Program-made: the position numbers and the translations under genes
Shown here: in pieces, positions 40,210 to 50,104 of the stretch
Position numbering within the stretch: position 1 is the first letter of the stretch
How the letters are laid out: the number at the start of each line of letters is the position of its first letter
Notes under the pieces: generated by a model
Told to the model about the DNA's origin: nothing
Database searches by the model: none
What the model saw: only the letters and a program-made list of their open reading frames with translations
Assembly (NCBI RefSeq): GCF_023008245.1
Contig: NZ_CP090145.1
Location: 2,232,001 to 2,296,000, forward strand
Length of the DNA stretch: 64,000 nucleotides
Direction of reading: 5' to 3'
Source of the DNA: Flavobacterium sediminilitoris
GTDB lineage: Bacteria; Bacteroidota; Bacteroidia; Flavobacteriales; Flavobacteriaceae

Positions 40210-40722
40210 ATGAATATTGAAAATTATATCCGTGATATTCAGGATTTTCCAAAGCCAGGAATTGTTTTTAAAGATATAACTCCTCTTTTAGCTAATCATG
40301 AGGCAATTGAGGCTTGTTTGCAGTTGTTAATCAATGATTTGAAAGAAAAAAAGATTGATAAAGTAGTAGGTGTTGAGAGTAGGGGATTCTTCTTTGGGAT
40401 GTTATTAGCTCAAAAATTAAATGCAGGTTTTATTCCTGTTCGCAAGCCAAGAAAATTACCTTTTGAAACTATTTCGGCTTCTTATGAGTTAGAATATGGA
40501 ACTGATAATCTTGAAATACATATAGATGCTATCCAAAAAGGAGAAAGAATTCTTATTCATGATGATGTTTTGGCAACAGGTGGAACTGCAAAAGCAGTTT
40601 GCGAATTAGTGGAAAAATTGGGTGGCGAAATTGTGCAATGTAATTTCTTAATGGAACTTTCATTTTTAAATGGAAGAGAGAAATTGAAAGGGAAAGATAT
40701 TTTTGCAGCGTTAACTTATTAA
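40210..40722 (+). CDS. apt: Adenine phosphoribosyltransferase
   Basis: The 170-residue enzyme makes AMP from adenine and PRPP (purine salvage). The signature IRDIQDFPKPGIVFKDITPL is at the N-terminus, VGVESRGFFFG in the middle, and the PRPP-binding motif RILIHDDVLATGGTA at about 118-132. Length is normal for the family. It is the first host gene right of the prophage and overlaps the end of the small convergent gene by 4 bp. Confidence 0.97.
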   Translation: MNIENYIRDIQDFPKPGIVFKDITPLLANHEAIEACLQLLINDLKEKKIDKVVGVESRGFFFGMLLAQKLNAGFIPVRKPRKLPFETISASYELEYGTDNLEIHIDAIQKGERILIHDDVLATGGTAKAVCELVEKLGGEIVQCNFLMELSFLNGREKLKGKDIFAALTY

Positions 40723-40859
40723 TCTAGAGATTTTATAGTAATATAATAACGATAAGCTATAATTGCTTTTTGCCATTTTTTAGCCTTAATAGGGTCTAAA
40801 CCTTGTTTAGTAAAACTTGGTAATAAAGCTTTGTTTAGTTTAGCCAATAATTTATACAT
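40719..40859 (-). CDS. Conserved 46-residue flavobacterial protein
   Basis: The short basic protein MYKLLAKLNKALLPSFTKQG... ends TIKSLD. Such proteins, with the LDPxKAKKWQ core and a YRYY segment, recur in Flavobacteriaceae as I recall, sometimes mislabelled. No function is known to me. It converges with apt. Confidence 0.75.
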   Translation of the reverse strand: MYKLLAKLNKALLPSFTKQGLDPIKAKKWQKAIIAYRYYITIKSLD

Positions 40860-40884
40860 CGTTTATTTTTTTGACAAATATAGA

Positions 40885-40917
40885 TAAAAAAACAACCTTA
40901 TTATAGGTTGTTTTTTT
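40885..40917. terminator. Bidirectional terminator
   Basis: Stem AACAACCT/AGGTTGTT (40891-40898 with 40905-40912), with T runs on both strands. It ends the BlaR-like gene on the minus strand. Confidence 0.8.
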
Positions 40918-40923
40918 AGATTA

Positions 40924-42765
40924 TTAATTTTTATTTTCGAGTTTTTTTAGATGTTTTTCTATTTCTTTTTCATATATCTTCATTTGCTCTTCATAAATTT
41001 TTATTTCCTTTTCATAGGCTTCTATATTTGGTTCATGTGCCTCCATTTCTTTTTCAAAAGCTTCCATTTCTTTTTCAAATTTCTTTATTTGAGGTTCTAA
41101 TTTTTCCATTTTCTTTTCAAAATCTTTCATTTTTTTGTCAAATTTCTTCATTTCTTTTTCATCATCAAGATTTGAAGGAAGTTCAGGGATATTAGGGAAT
41201 TCAGGAGGACTTGGAGGTGTTTTTAAGTTTTTATAAGGATGAGATGGAGGTATTGGAAAGCTTGGAGGACTTGGGAAATTAGAGAAATTACTCATCTCTT
41301 CTATTATTAATTCATAAGCTCCATTTTTTCCTTGACTACCATATTTTTTATTAGCTTCTTCTGCGTTTAATTCCTTTGAATGAATAACAGCAAAACCTTT
41401 ATCTAATTTGATGTTTGATCCAGGAGTTAATTTTTCTCCATTAACAACAAATAATACAGGTTTGTCATCTTTTAAATATTTTTCTACTTTCCATTTTCCA
41501 TAGTTCGTAATGTTACTATCTTCATTGCTAGAAATTTTGTTTTTTTGAATATTTATAGATGAACTTTCCGTGTTTGTAAAAACTACGTTCTTATTGTTAT
41601 AGTTATCTTCTTTTATATTTATAATAAAAGGAGAAATACCATTTTTATTTTCTAATTCGATTACTGAATTATAAGTTTTACCGATATTTGAAGAAGCTTT
41701 TATTTTTACAATCTCATTGTTTTTGTTTCTTTTTACGGTATTAAACTCTAAATTAAGATTGTGTTTGTTCTTGAAAATAGAGATTATCTCGTTAAGGCTT
41801 TTATCGGTAGTGTTTTTGTTAATTTCAAATTCAGTTTTTGATTTTTTCTCGATGTTTTTTGATTCAGGATTTTGTTTTTTTTCTTGCGCTATAGTTTCAA
41901 TTTGAAAAAAAAATACAAAAGCAACTAGGAAAGGAACTACAATGGAATATTTCCAAAGATTTTTCTTGTTTGATTGATTGGTGTTTAACATAACGATTCG
42001 TTTTTTGATTAATGATTGATAAAATTGATTTGTGATTGATAATTGATTTTTATTATTGATTGTTTTTAATAATGTTTTTTGATAATTATAAGGATTGTTA
42101 GTAATTTTTGTAGTTCTATAATCAGCAATAAATTCTAGGTTTTCGAGTATTGCTTTTCTGTATAACCAAGCTACTGGATTAATCCAAAATAGTAGACAAA
42201 GTACTTTTGAAAGTAATACATCAATACTATGTTTTTCTTCAATATGAACTCTCTCATGGATGAAAATATATTTTAGTTCTTCGTCAGTAAAATTGGATTT
42301 ACTATATATTAAATAGTTGAAAAATGAAAAAGGATTATGATTTTCATTAGTTTCTATAATTTTTATGGTTTCTAATTTGCTTTTTTGTCCTTTTTTTACA
42401 ATTTTAAAGAAAGAGATTATCTCAATAAACAGTTTGAATAATAGAACAGAACTAATAATAAAATAAATATATGCTAATATCTGATACCAATTAAAATGAT
42501 TTGTTTTTTCAATATTTGAAATAGATGAATCATGTGCTATTGGTAATAGATTATTTATGGTTTCATTTGCTATTGGTTTCGCTTCAATCCAAACAATATT
42601 TGTAAATAAAAGCGATGGTAATACAAAAGAACTGATAATTCCAATTAGAAGGAACCAACGATTGCTGTGAAAAAATGTTTCTTTTCGGAGTAAAAAATAA
42701 TATGCCAAAAAAAATACAACTAGTAAACCGTTTACTTTTAAAAGATATAGAAAAGTATTTTCCAT
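40924..42765 (-). CDS. M56 (BlaR1/MecR1-like) membrane metallopeptidase
   Basis: The 613-residue protein has four membrane helices around an M56 zinc peptidase domain with HERVH (HExxH, about residue 168) and a downstream ENLEFIADYR Glu helix. It lacks the BlaR1 penicillin-binding sensor. A periplasmic part instead holds a plug-like ANKKYGSQGKNGAYELI segment, then a Pro-rich stretch and a charged coiled coil of about 110 residues. It should cleave the BlaI-like repressor encoded 2 bp upstream in response to an unknown envelope signal. Confidence 0.85.
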   Translation of the reverse strand: MENTFLYLLKVNGLLVVFFLAYYFLLRKETFFHSNRWFLLIGIISSFVLPSLLFTNIVWIEAKPIANETINNLLPIAHDSSISNIEKTNHFNWYQILAYIYFIISSVLLFKLFIEIISFFKIVKKGQKSKLETIKIIETNENHNPFSFFNYLIYSKSNFTDEELKYIFIHERVHIEEKHSIDVLLSKVLCLLFWINPVAWLYRKAILENLEFIADYRTTKITNNPYNYQKTLLKTINNKNQLSITNQFYQSLIKKRIVMLNTNQSNKKNLWKYSIVVPFLVAFVFFFQIETIAQEKKQNPESKNIEKKSKTEFEINKNTTDKSLNEIISIFKNKHNLNLEFNTVKRNKNNEIVKIKASSNIGKTYNSVIELENKNGISPFIINIKEDNYNNKNVVFTNTESSSINIQKNKISSNEDSNITNYGKWKVEKYLKDDKPVLFVVNGEKLTPGSNIKLDKGFAVIHSKELNAEEANKKYGSQGKNGAYELIIEEMSNFSNFPSPPSFPIPPSHPYKNLKTPPSPPEFPNIPELPSNLDDEKEMKKFDKKMKDFEKKMEKLEPQIKKFEKEMEAFEKEMEAHEPNIEAYEKEIKIYEEQMKIYEKEIEKHLKKLENKN

Positions 42766-42767
42766 AA

Positions 42768-43127
42768 TTACTTCCTTTTTTCAATAATATCTAATATTTC
42801 TCTAAGTTCATCTGCCGAAATTTTTTCTTCTTCAGCAAAAAAAGAAACTAAATTTTTGTACGAACTATTAAAATAATTTTCAATAGCAGTATTCATGAAT
42901 TTCGCTCTATAATCTTCTATAGAAATTATTGGAAAATATTGATGTGTTTTGCCATAAGCAGTATAACTGACATAACCTTTTTCCTCAAGGTTTCTTACTA
43001 TAGTAGATAAAGTATTGTAATGAGGTTTGTCTTCAATAATTTCCTCAAGAATATCTTTCACGAAAGCTCTCTTTAACTTCCATAAAATTTGCATGATTTC
43101 TTCTTCTTTATTTGTGAGTTTTTGCAT
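42768..43127 (-). CDS. BlaI/MecI-family repressor
   Basis: The 119-residue protein has a winged helix (LTNKEEEIMQILWKLKRAFVKDILEEI, NTLSTIVRNLEEKGYVSYTAYGKTHQY) and a C-terminal dimerisation helix. It represses its operon by binding palindromes at 43153-43192 and is probably inactivated through the M56 protease encoded next to it. Confidence 0.92.
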   Translation of the reverse strand: MQKLTNKEEEIMQILWKLKRAFVKDILEEIIEDKPHYNTLSTIVRNLEEKGYVSYTAYGKTHQYFPIISIEDYRAKFMNTAIENYFNSSYKNLVSFFAEEEKISADELREILDIIEKRK

Positions 43128-43152
43128 AAAAAATATTTTGATATATCAAACG

Positions 43153-43192
43153 TATAACTATTTTTTTAGTTATACAACTATTTATATAGTTA
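43153..43192 (-). promoter_or_regulatory. Operators of the BlaI-like repressor
   Basis: Two inverted repeats lie upstream of the repressor start: TATAACTA/TAGTTATA (43153-43160 with 43167-43174) and AACTAT/ATAGTT (43176-43181 with 43186-43191). A further AACTA half-site follows at 43195. Confidence 0.65.
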
Positions 43193-43287
43193 TTTAACTA
43201 TTTTTTAAGTTTTTGAATTAATTGTTTTATGGTGGTTAATGTAGTCGTTTGTCGAATAATGATTTAGAATGTTAAAATTTAATTATT

Positions 43288-44132
43288 ATGAGAGAAAACT
43301 CCTTTTTATTGAGTGTAATGTTATTTTCCTTATTTGGTTATAGTCAAATGGAAGACATAGCTCCAAATGTTGAAAATCAGTGTGGTTCCCATTCTAATAA
43401 TGTTAATTTTCGACTTTAACAACAGAATTTTTGTATGATATTGGAGCATCTATTGGAGCGGCTGGGAATGCAGGAGTTGTATTTATTAATGATCAATTTT
43501 GGGTTTCAGCTTGGCAATCAAATAATATTTATGTTTTAAGTAATACAGGAGCTTTTGTTGAAATATTTCAAGTAGCTGGTCTGTCAGGTACAAGATTTAT
43601 GACTACGGATGGGATAAATGTTTATTGTGGAGCAGCAAGTATATCTATTTATGTTGTAGATCCAATAACAAAAACACTTACATCTACAATTTCAATAACA
43701 ACAACATCAAATGCAACTGCAAGATTTTGTGCTAATAATTCAAGTCCTGCTGGAGCAACAAGCTCACTAGCTGGAGGTCTTTTTATTTCAACAGATGTAA
43801 TTCTAGGAGAAACCATCTTAGTAGGAGTATCACAAGCAACATCATCTAACTTTCTTTATGGGATGGATGTGAATACTTTTAGTAATCTAAGTGTTAATTT
43901 TTCTAATTTCAAATTATATCCTAATCCAGTAAAAGATTCATTTGTGATTTCTTATAAAGATGAAAATATGTTAAATGTTAGTATACATAACTTATTAGGT
44001 AAACAAGTAATGAAAACAAAAATTAGTTCATCAATAGAGATTGTCGATGTTTCTAATTTATCTAAAGGAACTTACATTGTTTCAATTAATTCTGATAATG
44101 TTCATGAAAGTTTTAAAATAATTAAAGAATAA
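43288..44132 (+). pseudogene. Frameshifted type IX-secreted protein
   Basis: The frame from 43288 encodes a signal peptide (MRENSFLLSVMLFSLFGYSQ) and about 23 further residues, then stops at 43417-43419. The following frame (from about 43407) continues with FSTLTTEFLYDIGAS and ends in a type A T9SS sorting domain (LYPNPVKDSF to SFKIIKE). Adding one T to the TTTT run near 43407-43410 would join the two. It is either a real mutation or a homopolymer reading error. Confidence 0.75.
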
Positions 44133-44140
44133 ATAGTTAT

Positions 44141-44190
44141 TAATAAAAAGGGAAAATAATTTTATACTTTATTGCTTTCCCTTTTTATTA
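44141..44190. terminator. Long terminator hairpin between convergent genes
   Basis: A perfect 15-bp stem (44141-44155 with 44176-44190; core AAAAAGGGAAA). Its right arm lies within the 3' end of the MFS gene. Confidence 0.75.
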
Positions 44191-45388
44191 GTTTTAGAGT
44201 TAAATAGCCAAGAATAGCTCCAATTAAACCTAAACTTCCCATAAAAAACCAGTTATATTGATAACTTTTATAAGCATCGATAATTGCAAAACCGGTTTTG
44301 GCTGAGAGAATATGGGCTAAACTATAGCTCATTGAAAAAACAGCCATATAGCGTCCTTCATGTCCTTTAGGTGCTCGACTCATTGCAAAAGAATTAGAAA
44401 ATGGAAAGGCTAACATTTCTCCAAAAGTCATAAAGAAAATCATAATAATTAAAATACCTGACCAAAAATTTATTAATAGAAGGAAAAAACAAATAGACAT
44501 AATTAATGTTCCAATAGTAATTAGCTTAACTTCATTTATCTTTTTTCGCTGTAAATAATTAATTAAAGGTATTTCGAATATAAAAATCATTAAGCCATTA
44601 AAAGAGAGGAGTAAGCCAGCTTCAAATTCATTATAATTAAATTGCTTCGTATAATATATAGGTAATGTTGTAAAAAGCTGAAAAAATAATATACCTGTTA
44701 TTAAACAAATAAATAATGATATAATAAAAGGAGTGTCTTTGAAAACAGAAGGAACTATTATATCATTATTTTGATTCTCTTTTAAATATTCTGATTTCTT
44801 TTTTTCTTTGACTTTTAGCCAAAAAATTAGAATTGCAATAATACAAGTAGTGCCATCAACCCAAAACAAACCTTTGTAACCTATATTAAGAATTATTAAT
44901 CCACCAATTGCTGGTCCACCCATAAAACCTAAGTTAATTGCAGACCTAACTAAAGATAAAGCTCTTGTTCTGTTTTCTGGTTTGGCATAAGCGGCTAGAG
45001 AAACAAACATTGCAGGTCTAAACATATCAGCAACTGTCATAATCAAAAAAATGGCAACTAATAAGCCTTCATAGGTAGTAATATGACGTAATCCAAAAAA
45101 CATGAGACCGCTTGTTAGAAGACTGAATATCATTACTTTGTAAAAACCGATTTTATCTGATAATTTACCACCTAACCATGATCCTAACATAGAGCCACAA
45201 CCAAAACTTACCATAATCCAACCTACTTGATTTAAACTAAGACCTAAATCTTCATTTAAATATTTAGATAGAAATGGTAAAACCATTGTTCCTGCTCTAT
45301 TGATGAAAGTGACTAAAGTTAGAATCCAAATTTCTCTTGAAAATCCTCTAAAGTTGTTAATGTATTTTTGAAGGCTTCTTTTTAACAT
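44162..45388 (-). CDS. MFS transporter
   Basis: The 408-residue protein has twelve hydrophobic segments. The major facilitator loop 2-3 motif appears as GSWLGGKLSDKIGFYKV (about 70). It resembles drug/metabolite:H+ antiporters of the MFS_1 type. The substrate cannot be told. It stands alone between convergent and divergent neighbours. Confidence 0.85.
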   Translation of the reverse strand: MLKRSLQKYINNFRGFSREIWILTLVTFINRAGTMVLPFLSKYLNEDLGLSLNQVGWIMVSFGCGSMLGSWLGGKLSDKIGFYKVMIFSLLTSGLMFFGLRHITTYEGLLVAIFLIMTVADMFRPAMFVSLAAYAKPENRTRALSLVRSAINLGFMGGPAIGGLIILNIGYKGLFWVDGTTCIIAILIFWLKVKEKKKSEYLKENQNNDIIVPSVFKDTPFIISLFICLITGILFFQLFTTLPIYYTKQFNYNEFEAGLLLSFNGLMIFIFEIPLINYLQRKKINEVKLITIGTLIMSICFFLLLINFWSGILIIMIFFMTFGEMLAFPFSNSFAMSRAPKGHEGRYMAVFSMSYSLAHILSAKTGFAIIDAYKSYQYNWFFMGSLGLIGAILGYLTLKLIKRESNKV

Positions 45389-45450
45389 GGTTTTGCTTAA
45401 AAATCAAAGGTACAAAATCAAATAATGAAAATAATATTAGATAAAATATA

Positions 45451-45458
45451 TATTTTTG
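45451..45458 (+). promoter_or_regulatory. -7 box of the DUF1684 gene
   Basis: TATTTTTG lies 13 bp before ATG 45472, so the leader is only a few bases long. Confidence 0.5.
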
Positions 45459-45471
45459 CAAAAAATAAATT

Positions 45472-46065
45472 ATGTATAAATATCTCATTATTCTATTGAT
45501 TTTTAATTTCACTATAGCTCAAAATGCAGAAGTAAAAGAGGCTTATGAGTTTCAGGAGCAAATGAATCAGGAATTTGCAGATTCATTAAAAAGTCCCTTA
45601 ACAGACGAAGATAGATTATATTTTAAAACATTAGATTTTTATCCTGTAAATGAAAAATTAATTGTAGAGGCAGTTTTTGTAAAAGTAAAAAAAGAAAAAC
45701 CCTTTAAAATGAAAACCTCTACAGATAGAACACCTATGTATAAAAAATATGGTGAATTACATTTTAAAATAGATGGAAATGATTATATGTTAAATGTGTA
45801 TCAGAATATAGAGTTGTCTAGAAAACCAGGTTTTAAAGATTATTTGTTTTTGCCTTTTTCAGATTTAACGTGTGGGAAAGAAAGCTACATTGGAGGACGT
45901 TATATTGATATGAGAATTCCAACTTCAGATAAAGTTATTATTAATTTTAATAAGGCTTACAATCCTTATTGTGCCTATAATTATAAATATTCGTGTCCTA
46001 TAGTGCCATTGGAAAATGATTTAGACATAGCTATTGAAGCTGGTGTTAAAAAATATCATGATTAA
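45472..46065 (+). CDS. DUF1684 secreted protein
   Basis: The 197-residue protein has a signal peptide (MYKYLIILLIFNFTIAQ) and the DUF1684 hallmark near the C-terminus: FLPFSDLTCGKESYIGGRYID and NPYCAYNYKYSCPIVPLEND. The biochemical role of the family is unknown. Its stop overlaps the TatD-like start (TAATG), so the two are co-expressed. Confidence 0.88.
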   Translation: MYKYLIILLIFNFTIAQNAEVKEAYEFQEQMNQEFADSLKSPLTDEDRLYFKTLDFYPVNEKLIVEAVFVKVKKEKPFKMKTSTDRTPMYKKYGELHFKIDGNDYMLNVYQNIELSRKPGFKDYLFLPFSDLTCGKESYIGGRYIDMRIPTSDKVIINFNKAYNPYCAYNYKYSCPIVPLENDLDIAIEAGVKKYHD

Positions 46066-46718
46066 TGAAATATGTTAATTTACATACACATTCTTCCTTA
46101 AATGATAGTTCTATTTTAGAAGTTGTAAATCAGTACCCTTGGGAATTTAAAGCAGATATTTTACATTATTCTATTGGAATCCATCCTTGGTATATTAAAA
46201 AAGAAAGGCTTGAGTTAGATTTGAAATGTATTGAAGAAAAATTACAATTATCAGAATGTTTAGCTCTTGGAGAATGTGGATTAGATAAAAGAATAGAAAT
46301 CTCTTTAGAAATGCAAATAGAGGTATTTAAGAAGCAAATAGAATTAGTAAAAAAAACAAATAAGCCAATTATTCTACATTGTGTTGCGGCTTATCAAGAA
46401 ATAATCAGGCTTAAAAAAGAAATGAATATTCAAAACCCAATGATTATCCACGGTTTCTCAAAAAATGAACAAGTAGCAAAGTCTCTTTTGGATAACGGAT
46501 TTTATTTGTCGTTTGGTAAATATTTATTAAGAAACCCTGAATTAATTAATGTTTTTAAAAGTGTTCCTGATGATAAGTTCTTCTTAGAAACAGATACAAT
46601 AGAAGAAACAATTGTTGAAGTTTATGAAAAAGCGAGATTAATAAAGGAAATGAATTTGAATGAATTGAAAAGTAATATAGAAAATAATTATGTGAATGTT
46701 TTTGGTCGTCAACTATAA
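46065..46718 (+). CDS. TatD-family metal-dependent hydrolase
   Basis: The 217-residue, shorter-than-usual TatD-like TIM barrel begins YVNLHTHSS (first metal-binding His pair), with ALGECGLDK (Glu ligand), ILHCVAAY and IIHGFSK (His ligands) and FLETDT (Asp). TatD proteins are DNases/nucleases with quality-control roles. It is coupled to the DUF1684 gene and followed by the tcdA-like gene. Confidence 0.88.
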   Translation: MKYVNLHTHSSLNDSSILEVVNQYPWEFKADILHYSIGIHPWYIKKERLELDLKCIEEKLQLSECLALGECGLDKRIEISLEMQIEVFKKQIELVKKTNKPIILHCVAAYQEIIRLKKEMNIQNPMIIHGFSKNEQVAKSLLDNGFYLSFGKYLLRNPELINVFKSVPDDKFFLETDTIEETIVEVYEKARLIKEMNLNELKSNIENNYVNVFGRQL

Positions 46719-46747
46719 ACATTTAAAATTTAAATATTAAAGAGAAC

Positions 46748-47464
46748 ATGGCAAAGTGGCAAGAAAGAGCAGTATTATTATTTAAAGAAGAAGGAATAAA
46801 TAAATTAACCAATGCAAATGTTTTAGTTGTTGGATTAGGTGGAGTAGGTAGTTTTGCTGCCGAATTTTTAGCAAGAGCAGGAGTAGGAAAAATGACAATT
46901 GTGGATGGTGATACAGTAGATATTACAAATATTAACAGGCAATTACCAGCTTTGCATTCAACAGTTGGAGAACCAAAAGTAAAAATTGTAGGAGATCGAT
47001 TGCTAGACATTAACCCAGAATTAAAACTTACTAGAATAGAAGAATTTCTTTCTCCAGAAAGAGCATTTGAGCTAGTAACACCTGAATTTGATTATGTATT
47101 AGATTGTATTGATAGTGTTACACCGAAATTAAACCTTATTGTTGCTGCTAAACGTAAAAAAGTAAGAGTAATAAGTAATATGGGTGCTGGTGGGAAATAT
47201 GAAGCTAGTAAAGTTACTGTTAGAGATATTAGTAAAACCGAATATTGCCCGTTAGCAAAAAATATGCGTAAACGTTTAAAAGCGGAAGGTATAAATAAAG
47301 GTGTAAAAGCAGTTTACTCTATTGAAAGACCAGATGCTTCTAGTGTTAAATTAACAGATGGAACTAACTTTAAAAAATCATTTTACGGAACAAATAGTTG
47401 GATGCCAGCATTATTTGGACTTCATGCGGCAGAAACAGTAATAAAGTATTTGTTAAAGAAATAG
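46748..47464 (+). CDS. tcdA: TcdA/CsdL-like tRNA t6A dehydratase (ThiF fold)
   Basis: The 238-residue E1-like enzyme has the nucleotide-binding loop VVGLGGVGSFAAEFLARAGVG (about 28-48), the Arg in INRQLPALHSTVG and catalytic region DCIDSVTPKLNLI. It forms cyclic t6A at position 37 of ANN-decoding tRNAs using ATP. The YggS/CsdA partner is not nearby. A bidirectional terminator follows. Confidence 0.9.
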   Translation: MAKWQERAVLLFKEEGINKLTNANVLVVGLGGVGSFAAEFLARAGVGKMTIVDGDTVDITNINRQLPALHSTVGEPKVKIVGDRLLDINPELKLTRIEEFLSPERAFELVTPEFDYVLDCIDSVTPKLNLIVAAKRKKVRVISNMGAGGKYEASKVTVRDISKTEYCPLAKNMRKRLKAEGINKGVKAVYSIERPDASSVKLTDGTNFKKSFYGTNSWMPALFGLHAAETVIKYLLKK

Positions 47465-47474
47465 TATAATAATA

Positions 47475-47505
47475 AAAAAGAGGACTTTTTAAATCCTCTT
47501 TTTTA
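47475..47505. terminator. Bidirectional terminator
   Basis: Stem AAGAGGA/TCCTCTT (47478-47484 with 47494-47500) with T runs on both strands serves the convergent tcdA-like and ybaB genes. Confidence 0.85.
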
Positions 47506-47826
47506 TTTAAAAAAATCCATTCCAGGAATATTTGGCATACCGTCTTTAGCTATTGCAGCTAATTCTGTTTCGTTTACATTAGTTGCCTTATTAATAGCAT
47601 TGTTTAAAACAGTCACTAAATAATCTTCTAGCATTTCTTTGTCTTGAAGTAAATCATCACTTAAAGTTATAGATTTTATTTCTCTATTGGCTGTTAAAGT
47701 AACTTTAAGTAATCCATCACTACTTTGTTCGTCAACTAAAACAGTATCTAAGCGTTTTTTTGTGACTTCGATTTTTTCTTGGGTTTCTTTTATTTTGCCC
47801 ATCATTCCCATAATATCTCCAAACAT
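47503..47826 (-). CDS. YbaB/EbfC nucleoid-associated protein
   Basis: This 107-residue DNA-binding protein of the YbaB family has an N-terminal helix ([20 protein letters not shown]), then [24 protein letters not shown] and a C-terminal helix pair ([19 protein letters not shown]). It forms tweezer-like dimers on DNA. Usual partners dnaX and recR are not adjacent here. Confidence 0.92.
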   Translation of the reverse strand: MFGDIMGMMGKIKETQEKIEVTKKRLDTVLVDEQSSDGLLKVTLTANREIKSITLSDDLLQDKEMLEDYLVTVLNNAINKATNVNETELAAIAKDGMPNIPGMDFFK

Positions 47827-47892
47827 GATATTTTAATTTTTTTATTTCTACAAAAATACTAAATTAGCTGTTAACTTTTAATGTATAACTTC

Positions 47893-50025
47893 ATGAAAAA
47901 AATTTCATACTTGGCTTCAATTTCATTTATTTTTGTTGCTTCATGTAAAGAAAAAAAGGAAGAAATGAAAACAGATATTCAGCCACCTATAGCTAAAATT
48001 GTTCCGCATACTTTAGAAAAACACGGTGATGTTCGTACAGATAATTATTTTTGGTTAAATGATAGAGAAGATAAAGAAGTAATTGATTATTTGAATAAAG
48101 AAAATGAATATTATGAGAAAATGACAGCTCATACTAAGAAATTACAAGATGATTTATTCAAAGAAATGAAAGCTAGAATTAAGGAAGATGATACATCGGT
48201 ACCTTATTTTTATAACGGTTATTATTATATAACACGATTTGAAAAAGGAAATGATTATCCAATCTATGCACGTAAAAAAGGAAGCCTAGATGCAAAAGAA
48301 GAAATTATGTTTGATTGTAACGAAATGGCAAAAGGACATTCTTATTTTAATTTAAGCGGATTAAGTGTAAGTGAAGATAATAAATGGGCAACATTTGGAG
48401 TAGATTTAGTTTCTAGAAGACAATATACAATACAAATTAAGAATTTAGAAACAGGAGAAATTCTTTCAGATAAAATTGAAAACACAACAGGAGGAAGTAC
48501 ATGGGCAAGTGATAATAAAACCATCTTTTACACAAAAAAAGATTCAAAAACACTACGCTCAGACATGATTTACAAGCATATTATAAATACAAGCGTTGAT
48601 AAAGATGAACAAGTGTACCATGAAAAAGACGATACTTTTGCAACATTTGTTTATAAAGAAAAATCTAAAAAATATATAGTTATAGGCTCTAGTAGTACAT
48701 TAACTTCTGAATATCAAATATTAGAAGCTAATAATCCAAATGGAAAATTTAGAGTTTTTCAAAAAAGAACAAGAGGATTAGAATATAGTATTTCACACTA
48801 TGGAGATAGTTTTTATATAGTTACAAATAAAGATGGAGCAACTAACTTTAAACTGATGAAAACAAATGAGCAAAAAACTACCATGGAAAATTGGTCAGAA
48901 GTTATTCCTCATAGAAATGATGTTTTATTAGAAGGAGTTGATATTTTTAAAAAATATTTAGTAGTTGAAGAACGTTCAAACGGATTAAATAAAATTCAAA
49001 TACGTCCTTGGAGTGGAGAAGGAGCTTACTATTTACCTTTTGAAAGTGAAACATATACAGCATACACTACAACAAACCCTGATTTTGATACAGATATTCT
49101 ACGTTATGCATATCAATCTTTAACAACACCATCATCAGTTATAGATTTTAATATGGAAACAAAAGATAAAACAATATTAAAAGAACAAGAGGTTTTAGGA
49201 GGGAAATTTGATAAAAATAATTATGTAGAAGAAAGAATTTGGGCAACAGCTACAGACGGAACAAAAGTGCCAATTTCTATGGTTTATAAAAAAGGAATTA
49301 AGAAAGACGGATCAAATCCATTTTTATTATACGCTTATGGATCTTATGGAGCATCGATGGATCCTTATTTTTCAACTACAAGATTAAGTTTGTTAGATAG
49401 AGGTTTTATCTTTGGAATAGCACATATTAGAGGAGGAGAAGATTTAGGAAGACAATGGTATGAAGATGGGAAACTATTGAAAAAGAAAAATACATTTACA
49501 GATTTTATAGACTGTTCAAAATATGTTATTGATGAAAAATACACATCATCAAAACATTTATATGCAGAAGGAGGATCAGCAGGAGGATTGTTAATGGGAG
49601 CAATAATAAATATGGCACCAGAATTATATAACGGAGTTATAGCTCAGGTACCATTTGTAGATGTTGTAACAACCATGTTAGACGATTCAATTCCATTAAC
49701 AACAGGGGAATATGACGAATGGGGAAATCCAAATGAAAAAGAATACTATGATTATATGTTGTCTTATTCACCTTACGACAATGTAAAAGCTCAAGATTAT
49801 CCAAATATGTACGTCTCTACAGGGCTACATGATTCTCAAGTTCAGTATTGGGAACCAGCAAAATGGGTTGCAAAGTTAAGAGCAGTAAAAACAAATAATA
49901 ATTTATTATTTTTAAATACTAATATGGATGCTGGTCATGGCGGTGCTTCAGGACGCTTTGAAGCTCTTAAAGATGTGGCTAAAGAATTTAGTTTTTTATT
50001 AGATTTAGAGAAAATTAAGGAGTAG
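47893..50025 (+). CDS. S9 prolyl oligopeptidase (oligopeptidase B-like) lipoprotein
   Basis: The 710-residue enzyme has a lipobox VASC near residue 18 (start ATG 47893; an ATG at 47881 also exists), a seven-bladed propeller, and a C-terminal hydrolase with nucleophile GGSAGG (about 564), Asp in STGLHDSQV and His in MDAGHGGASG. It cleaves small peptides after basic residues or Pro. As a lipoprotein it would sit in the periplasm. It stands alone in its unit. Confidence 0.92.
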   Translation: MKKISYLASISFIFVASCKEKKEEMKTDIQPPIAKIVPHTLEKHGDVRTDNYFWLNDREDKEVIDYLNKENEYYEKMTAHTKKLQDDLFKEMKARIKEDDTSVPYFYNGYYYITRFEKGNDYPIYARKKGSLDAKEEIMFDCNEMAKGHSYFNLSGLSVSEDNKWATFGVDLVSRRQYTIQIKNLETGEILSDKIENTTGGSTWASDNKTIFYTKKDSKTLRSDMIYKHIINTSVDKDEQVYHEKDDTFATFVYKEKSKKYIVIGSSSTLTSEYQILEANNPNGKFRVFQKRTRGLEYSISHYGDSFYIVTNKDGATNFKLMKTNEQKTTMENWSEVIPHRNDVLLEGVDIFKKYLVVEERSNGLNKIQIRPWSGEGAYYLPFESETYTAYTTTNPDFDTDILRYAYQSLTTPSSVIDFNMETKDKTILKEQEVLGGKFDKNNYVEERIWATATDGTKVPISMVYKKGIKKDGSNPFLLYAYGSYGASMDPYFSTTRLSLLDRGFIFGIAHIRGGEDLGRQWYEDGKLLKKKNTFTDFIDCSKYVIDEKYTSSKHLYAEGGSAGGLLMGAIINMAPELYNGVIAQVPFVDVVTTMLDDSIPLTTGEYDEWGNPNEKEYYDYMLSYSPYDNVKAQDYPNMYVSTGLHDSQVQYWEPAKWVAKLRAVKTNNNLLFLNTNMDAGHGGASGRFEALKDVAKEFSFLLDLEKIKE

Positions 50026-50104
50026 TTAAATTTTTTTGTTAAATTTGCAGGGTTTTGGGGCTTCAAAAAAAGTGATATGATATTCCCCAACTAATTTAGT
50101 TTTT

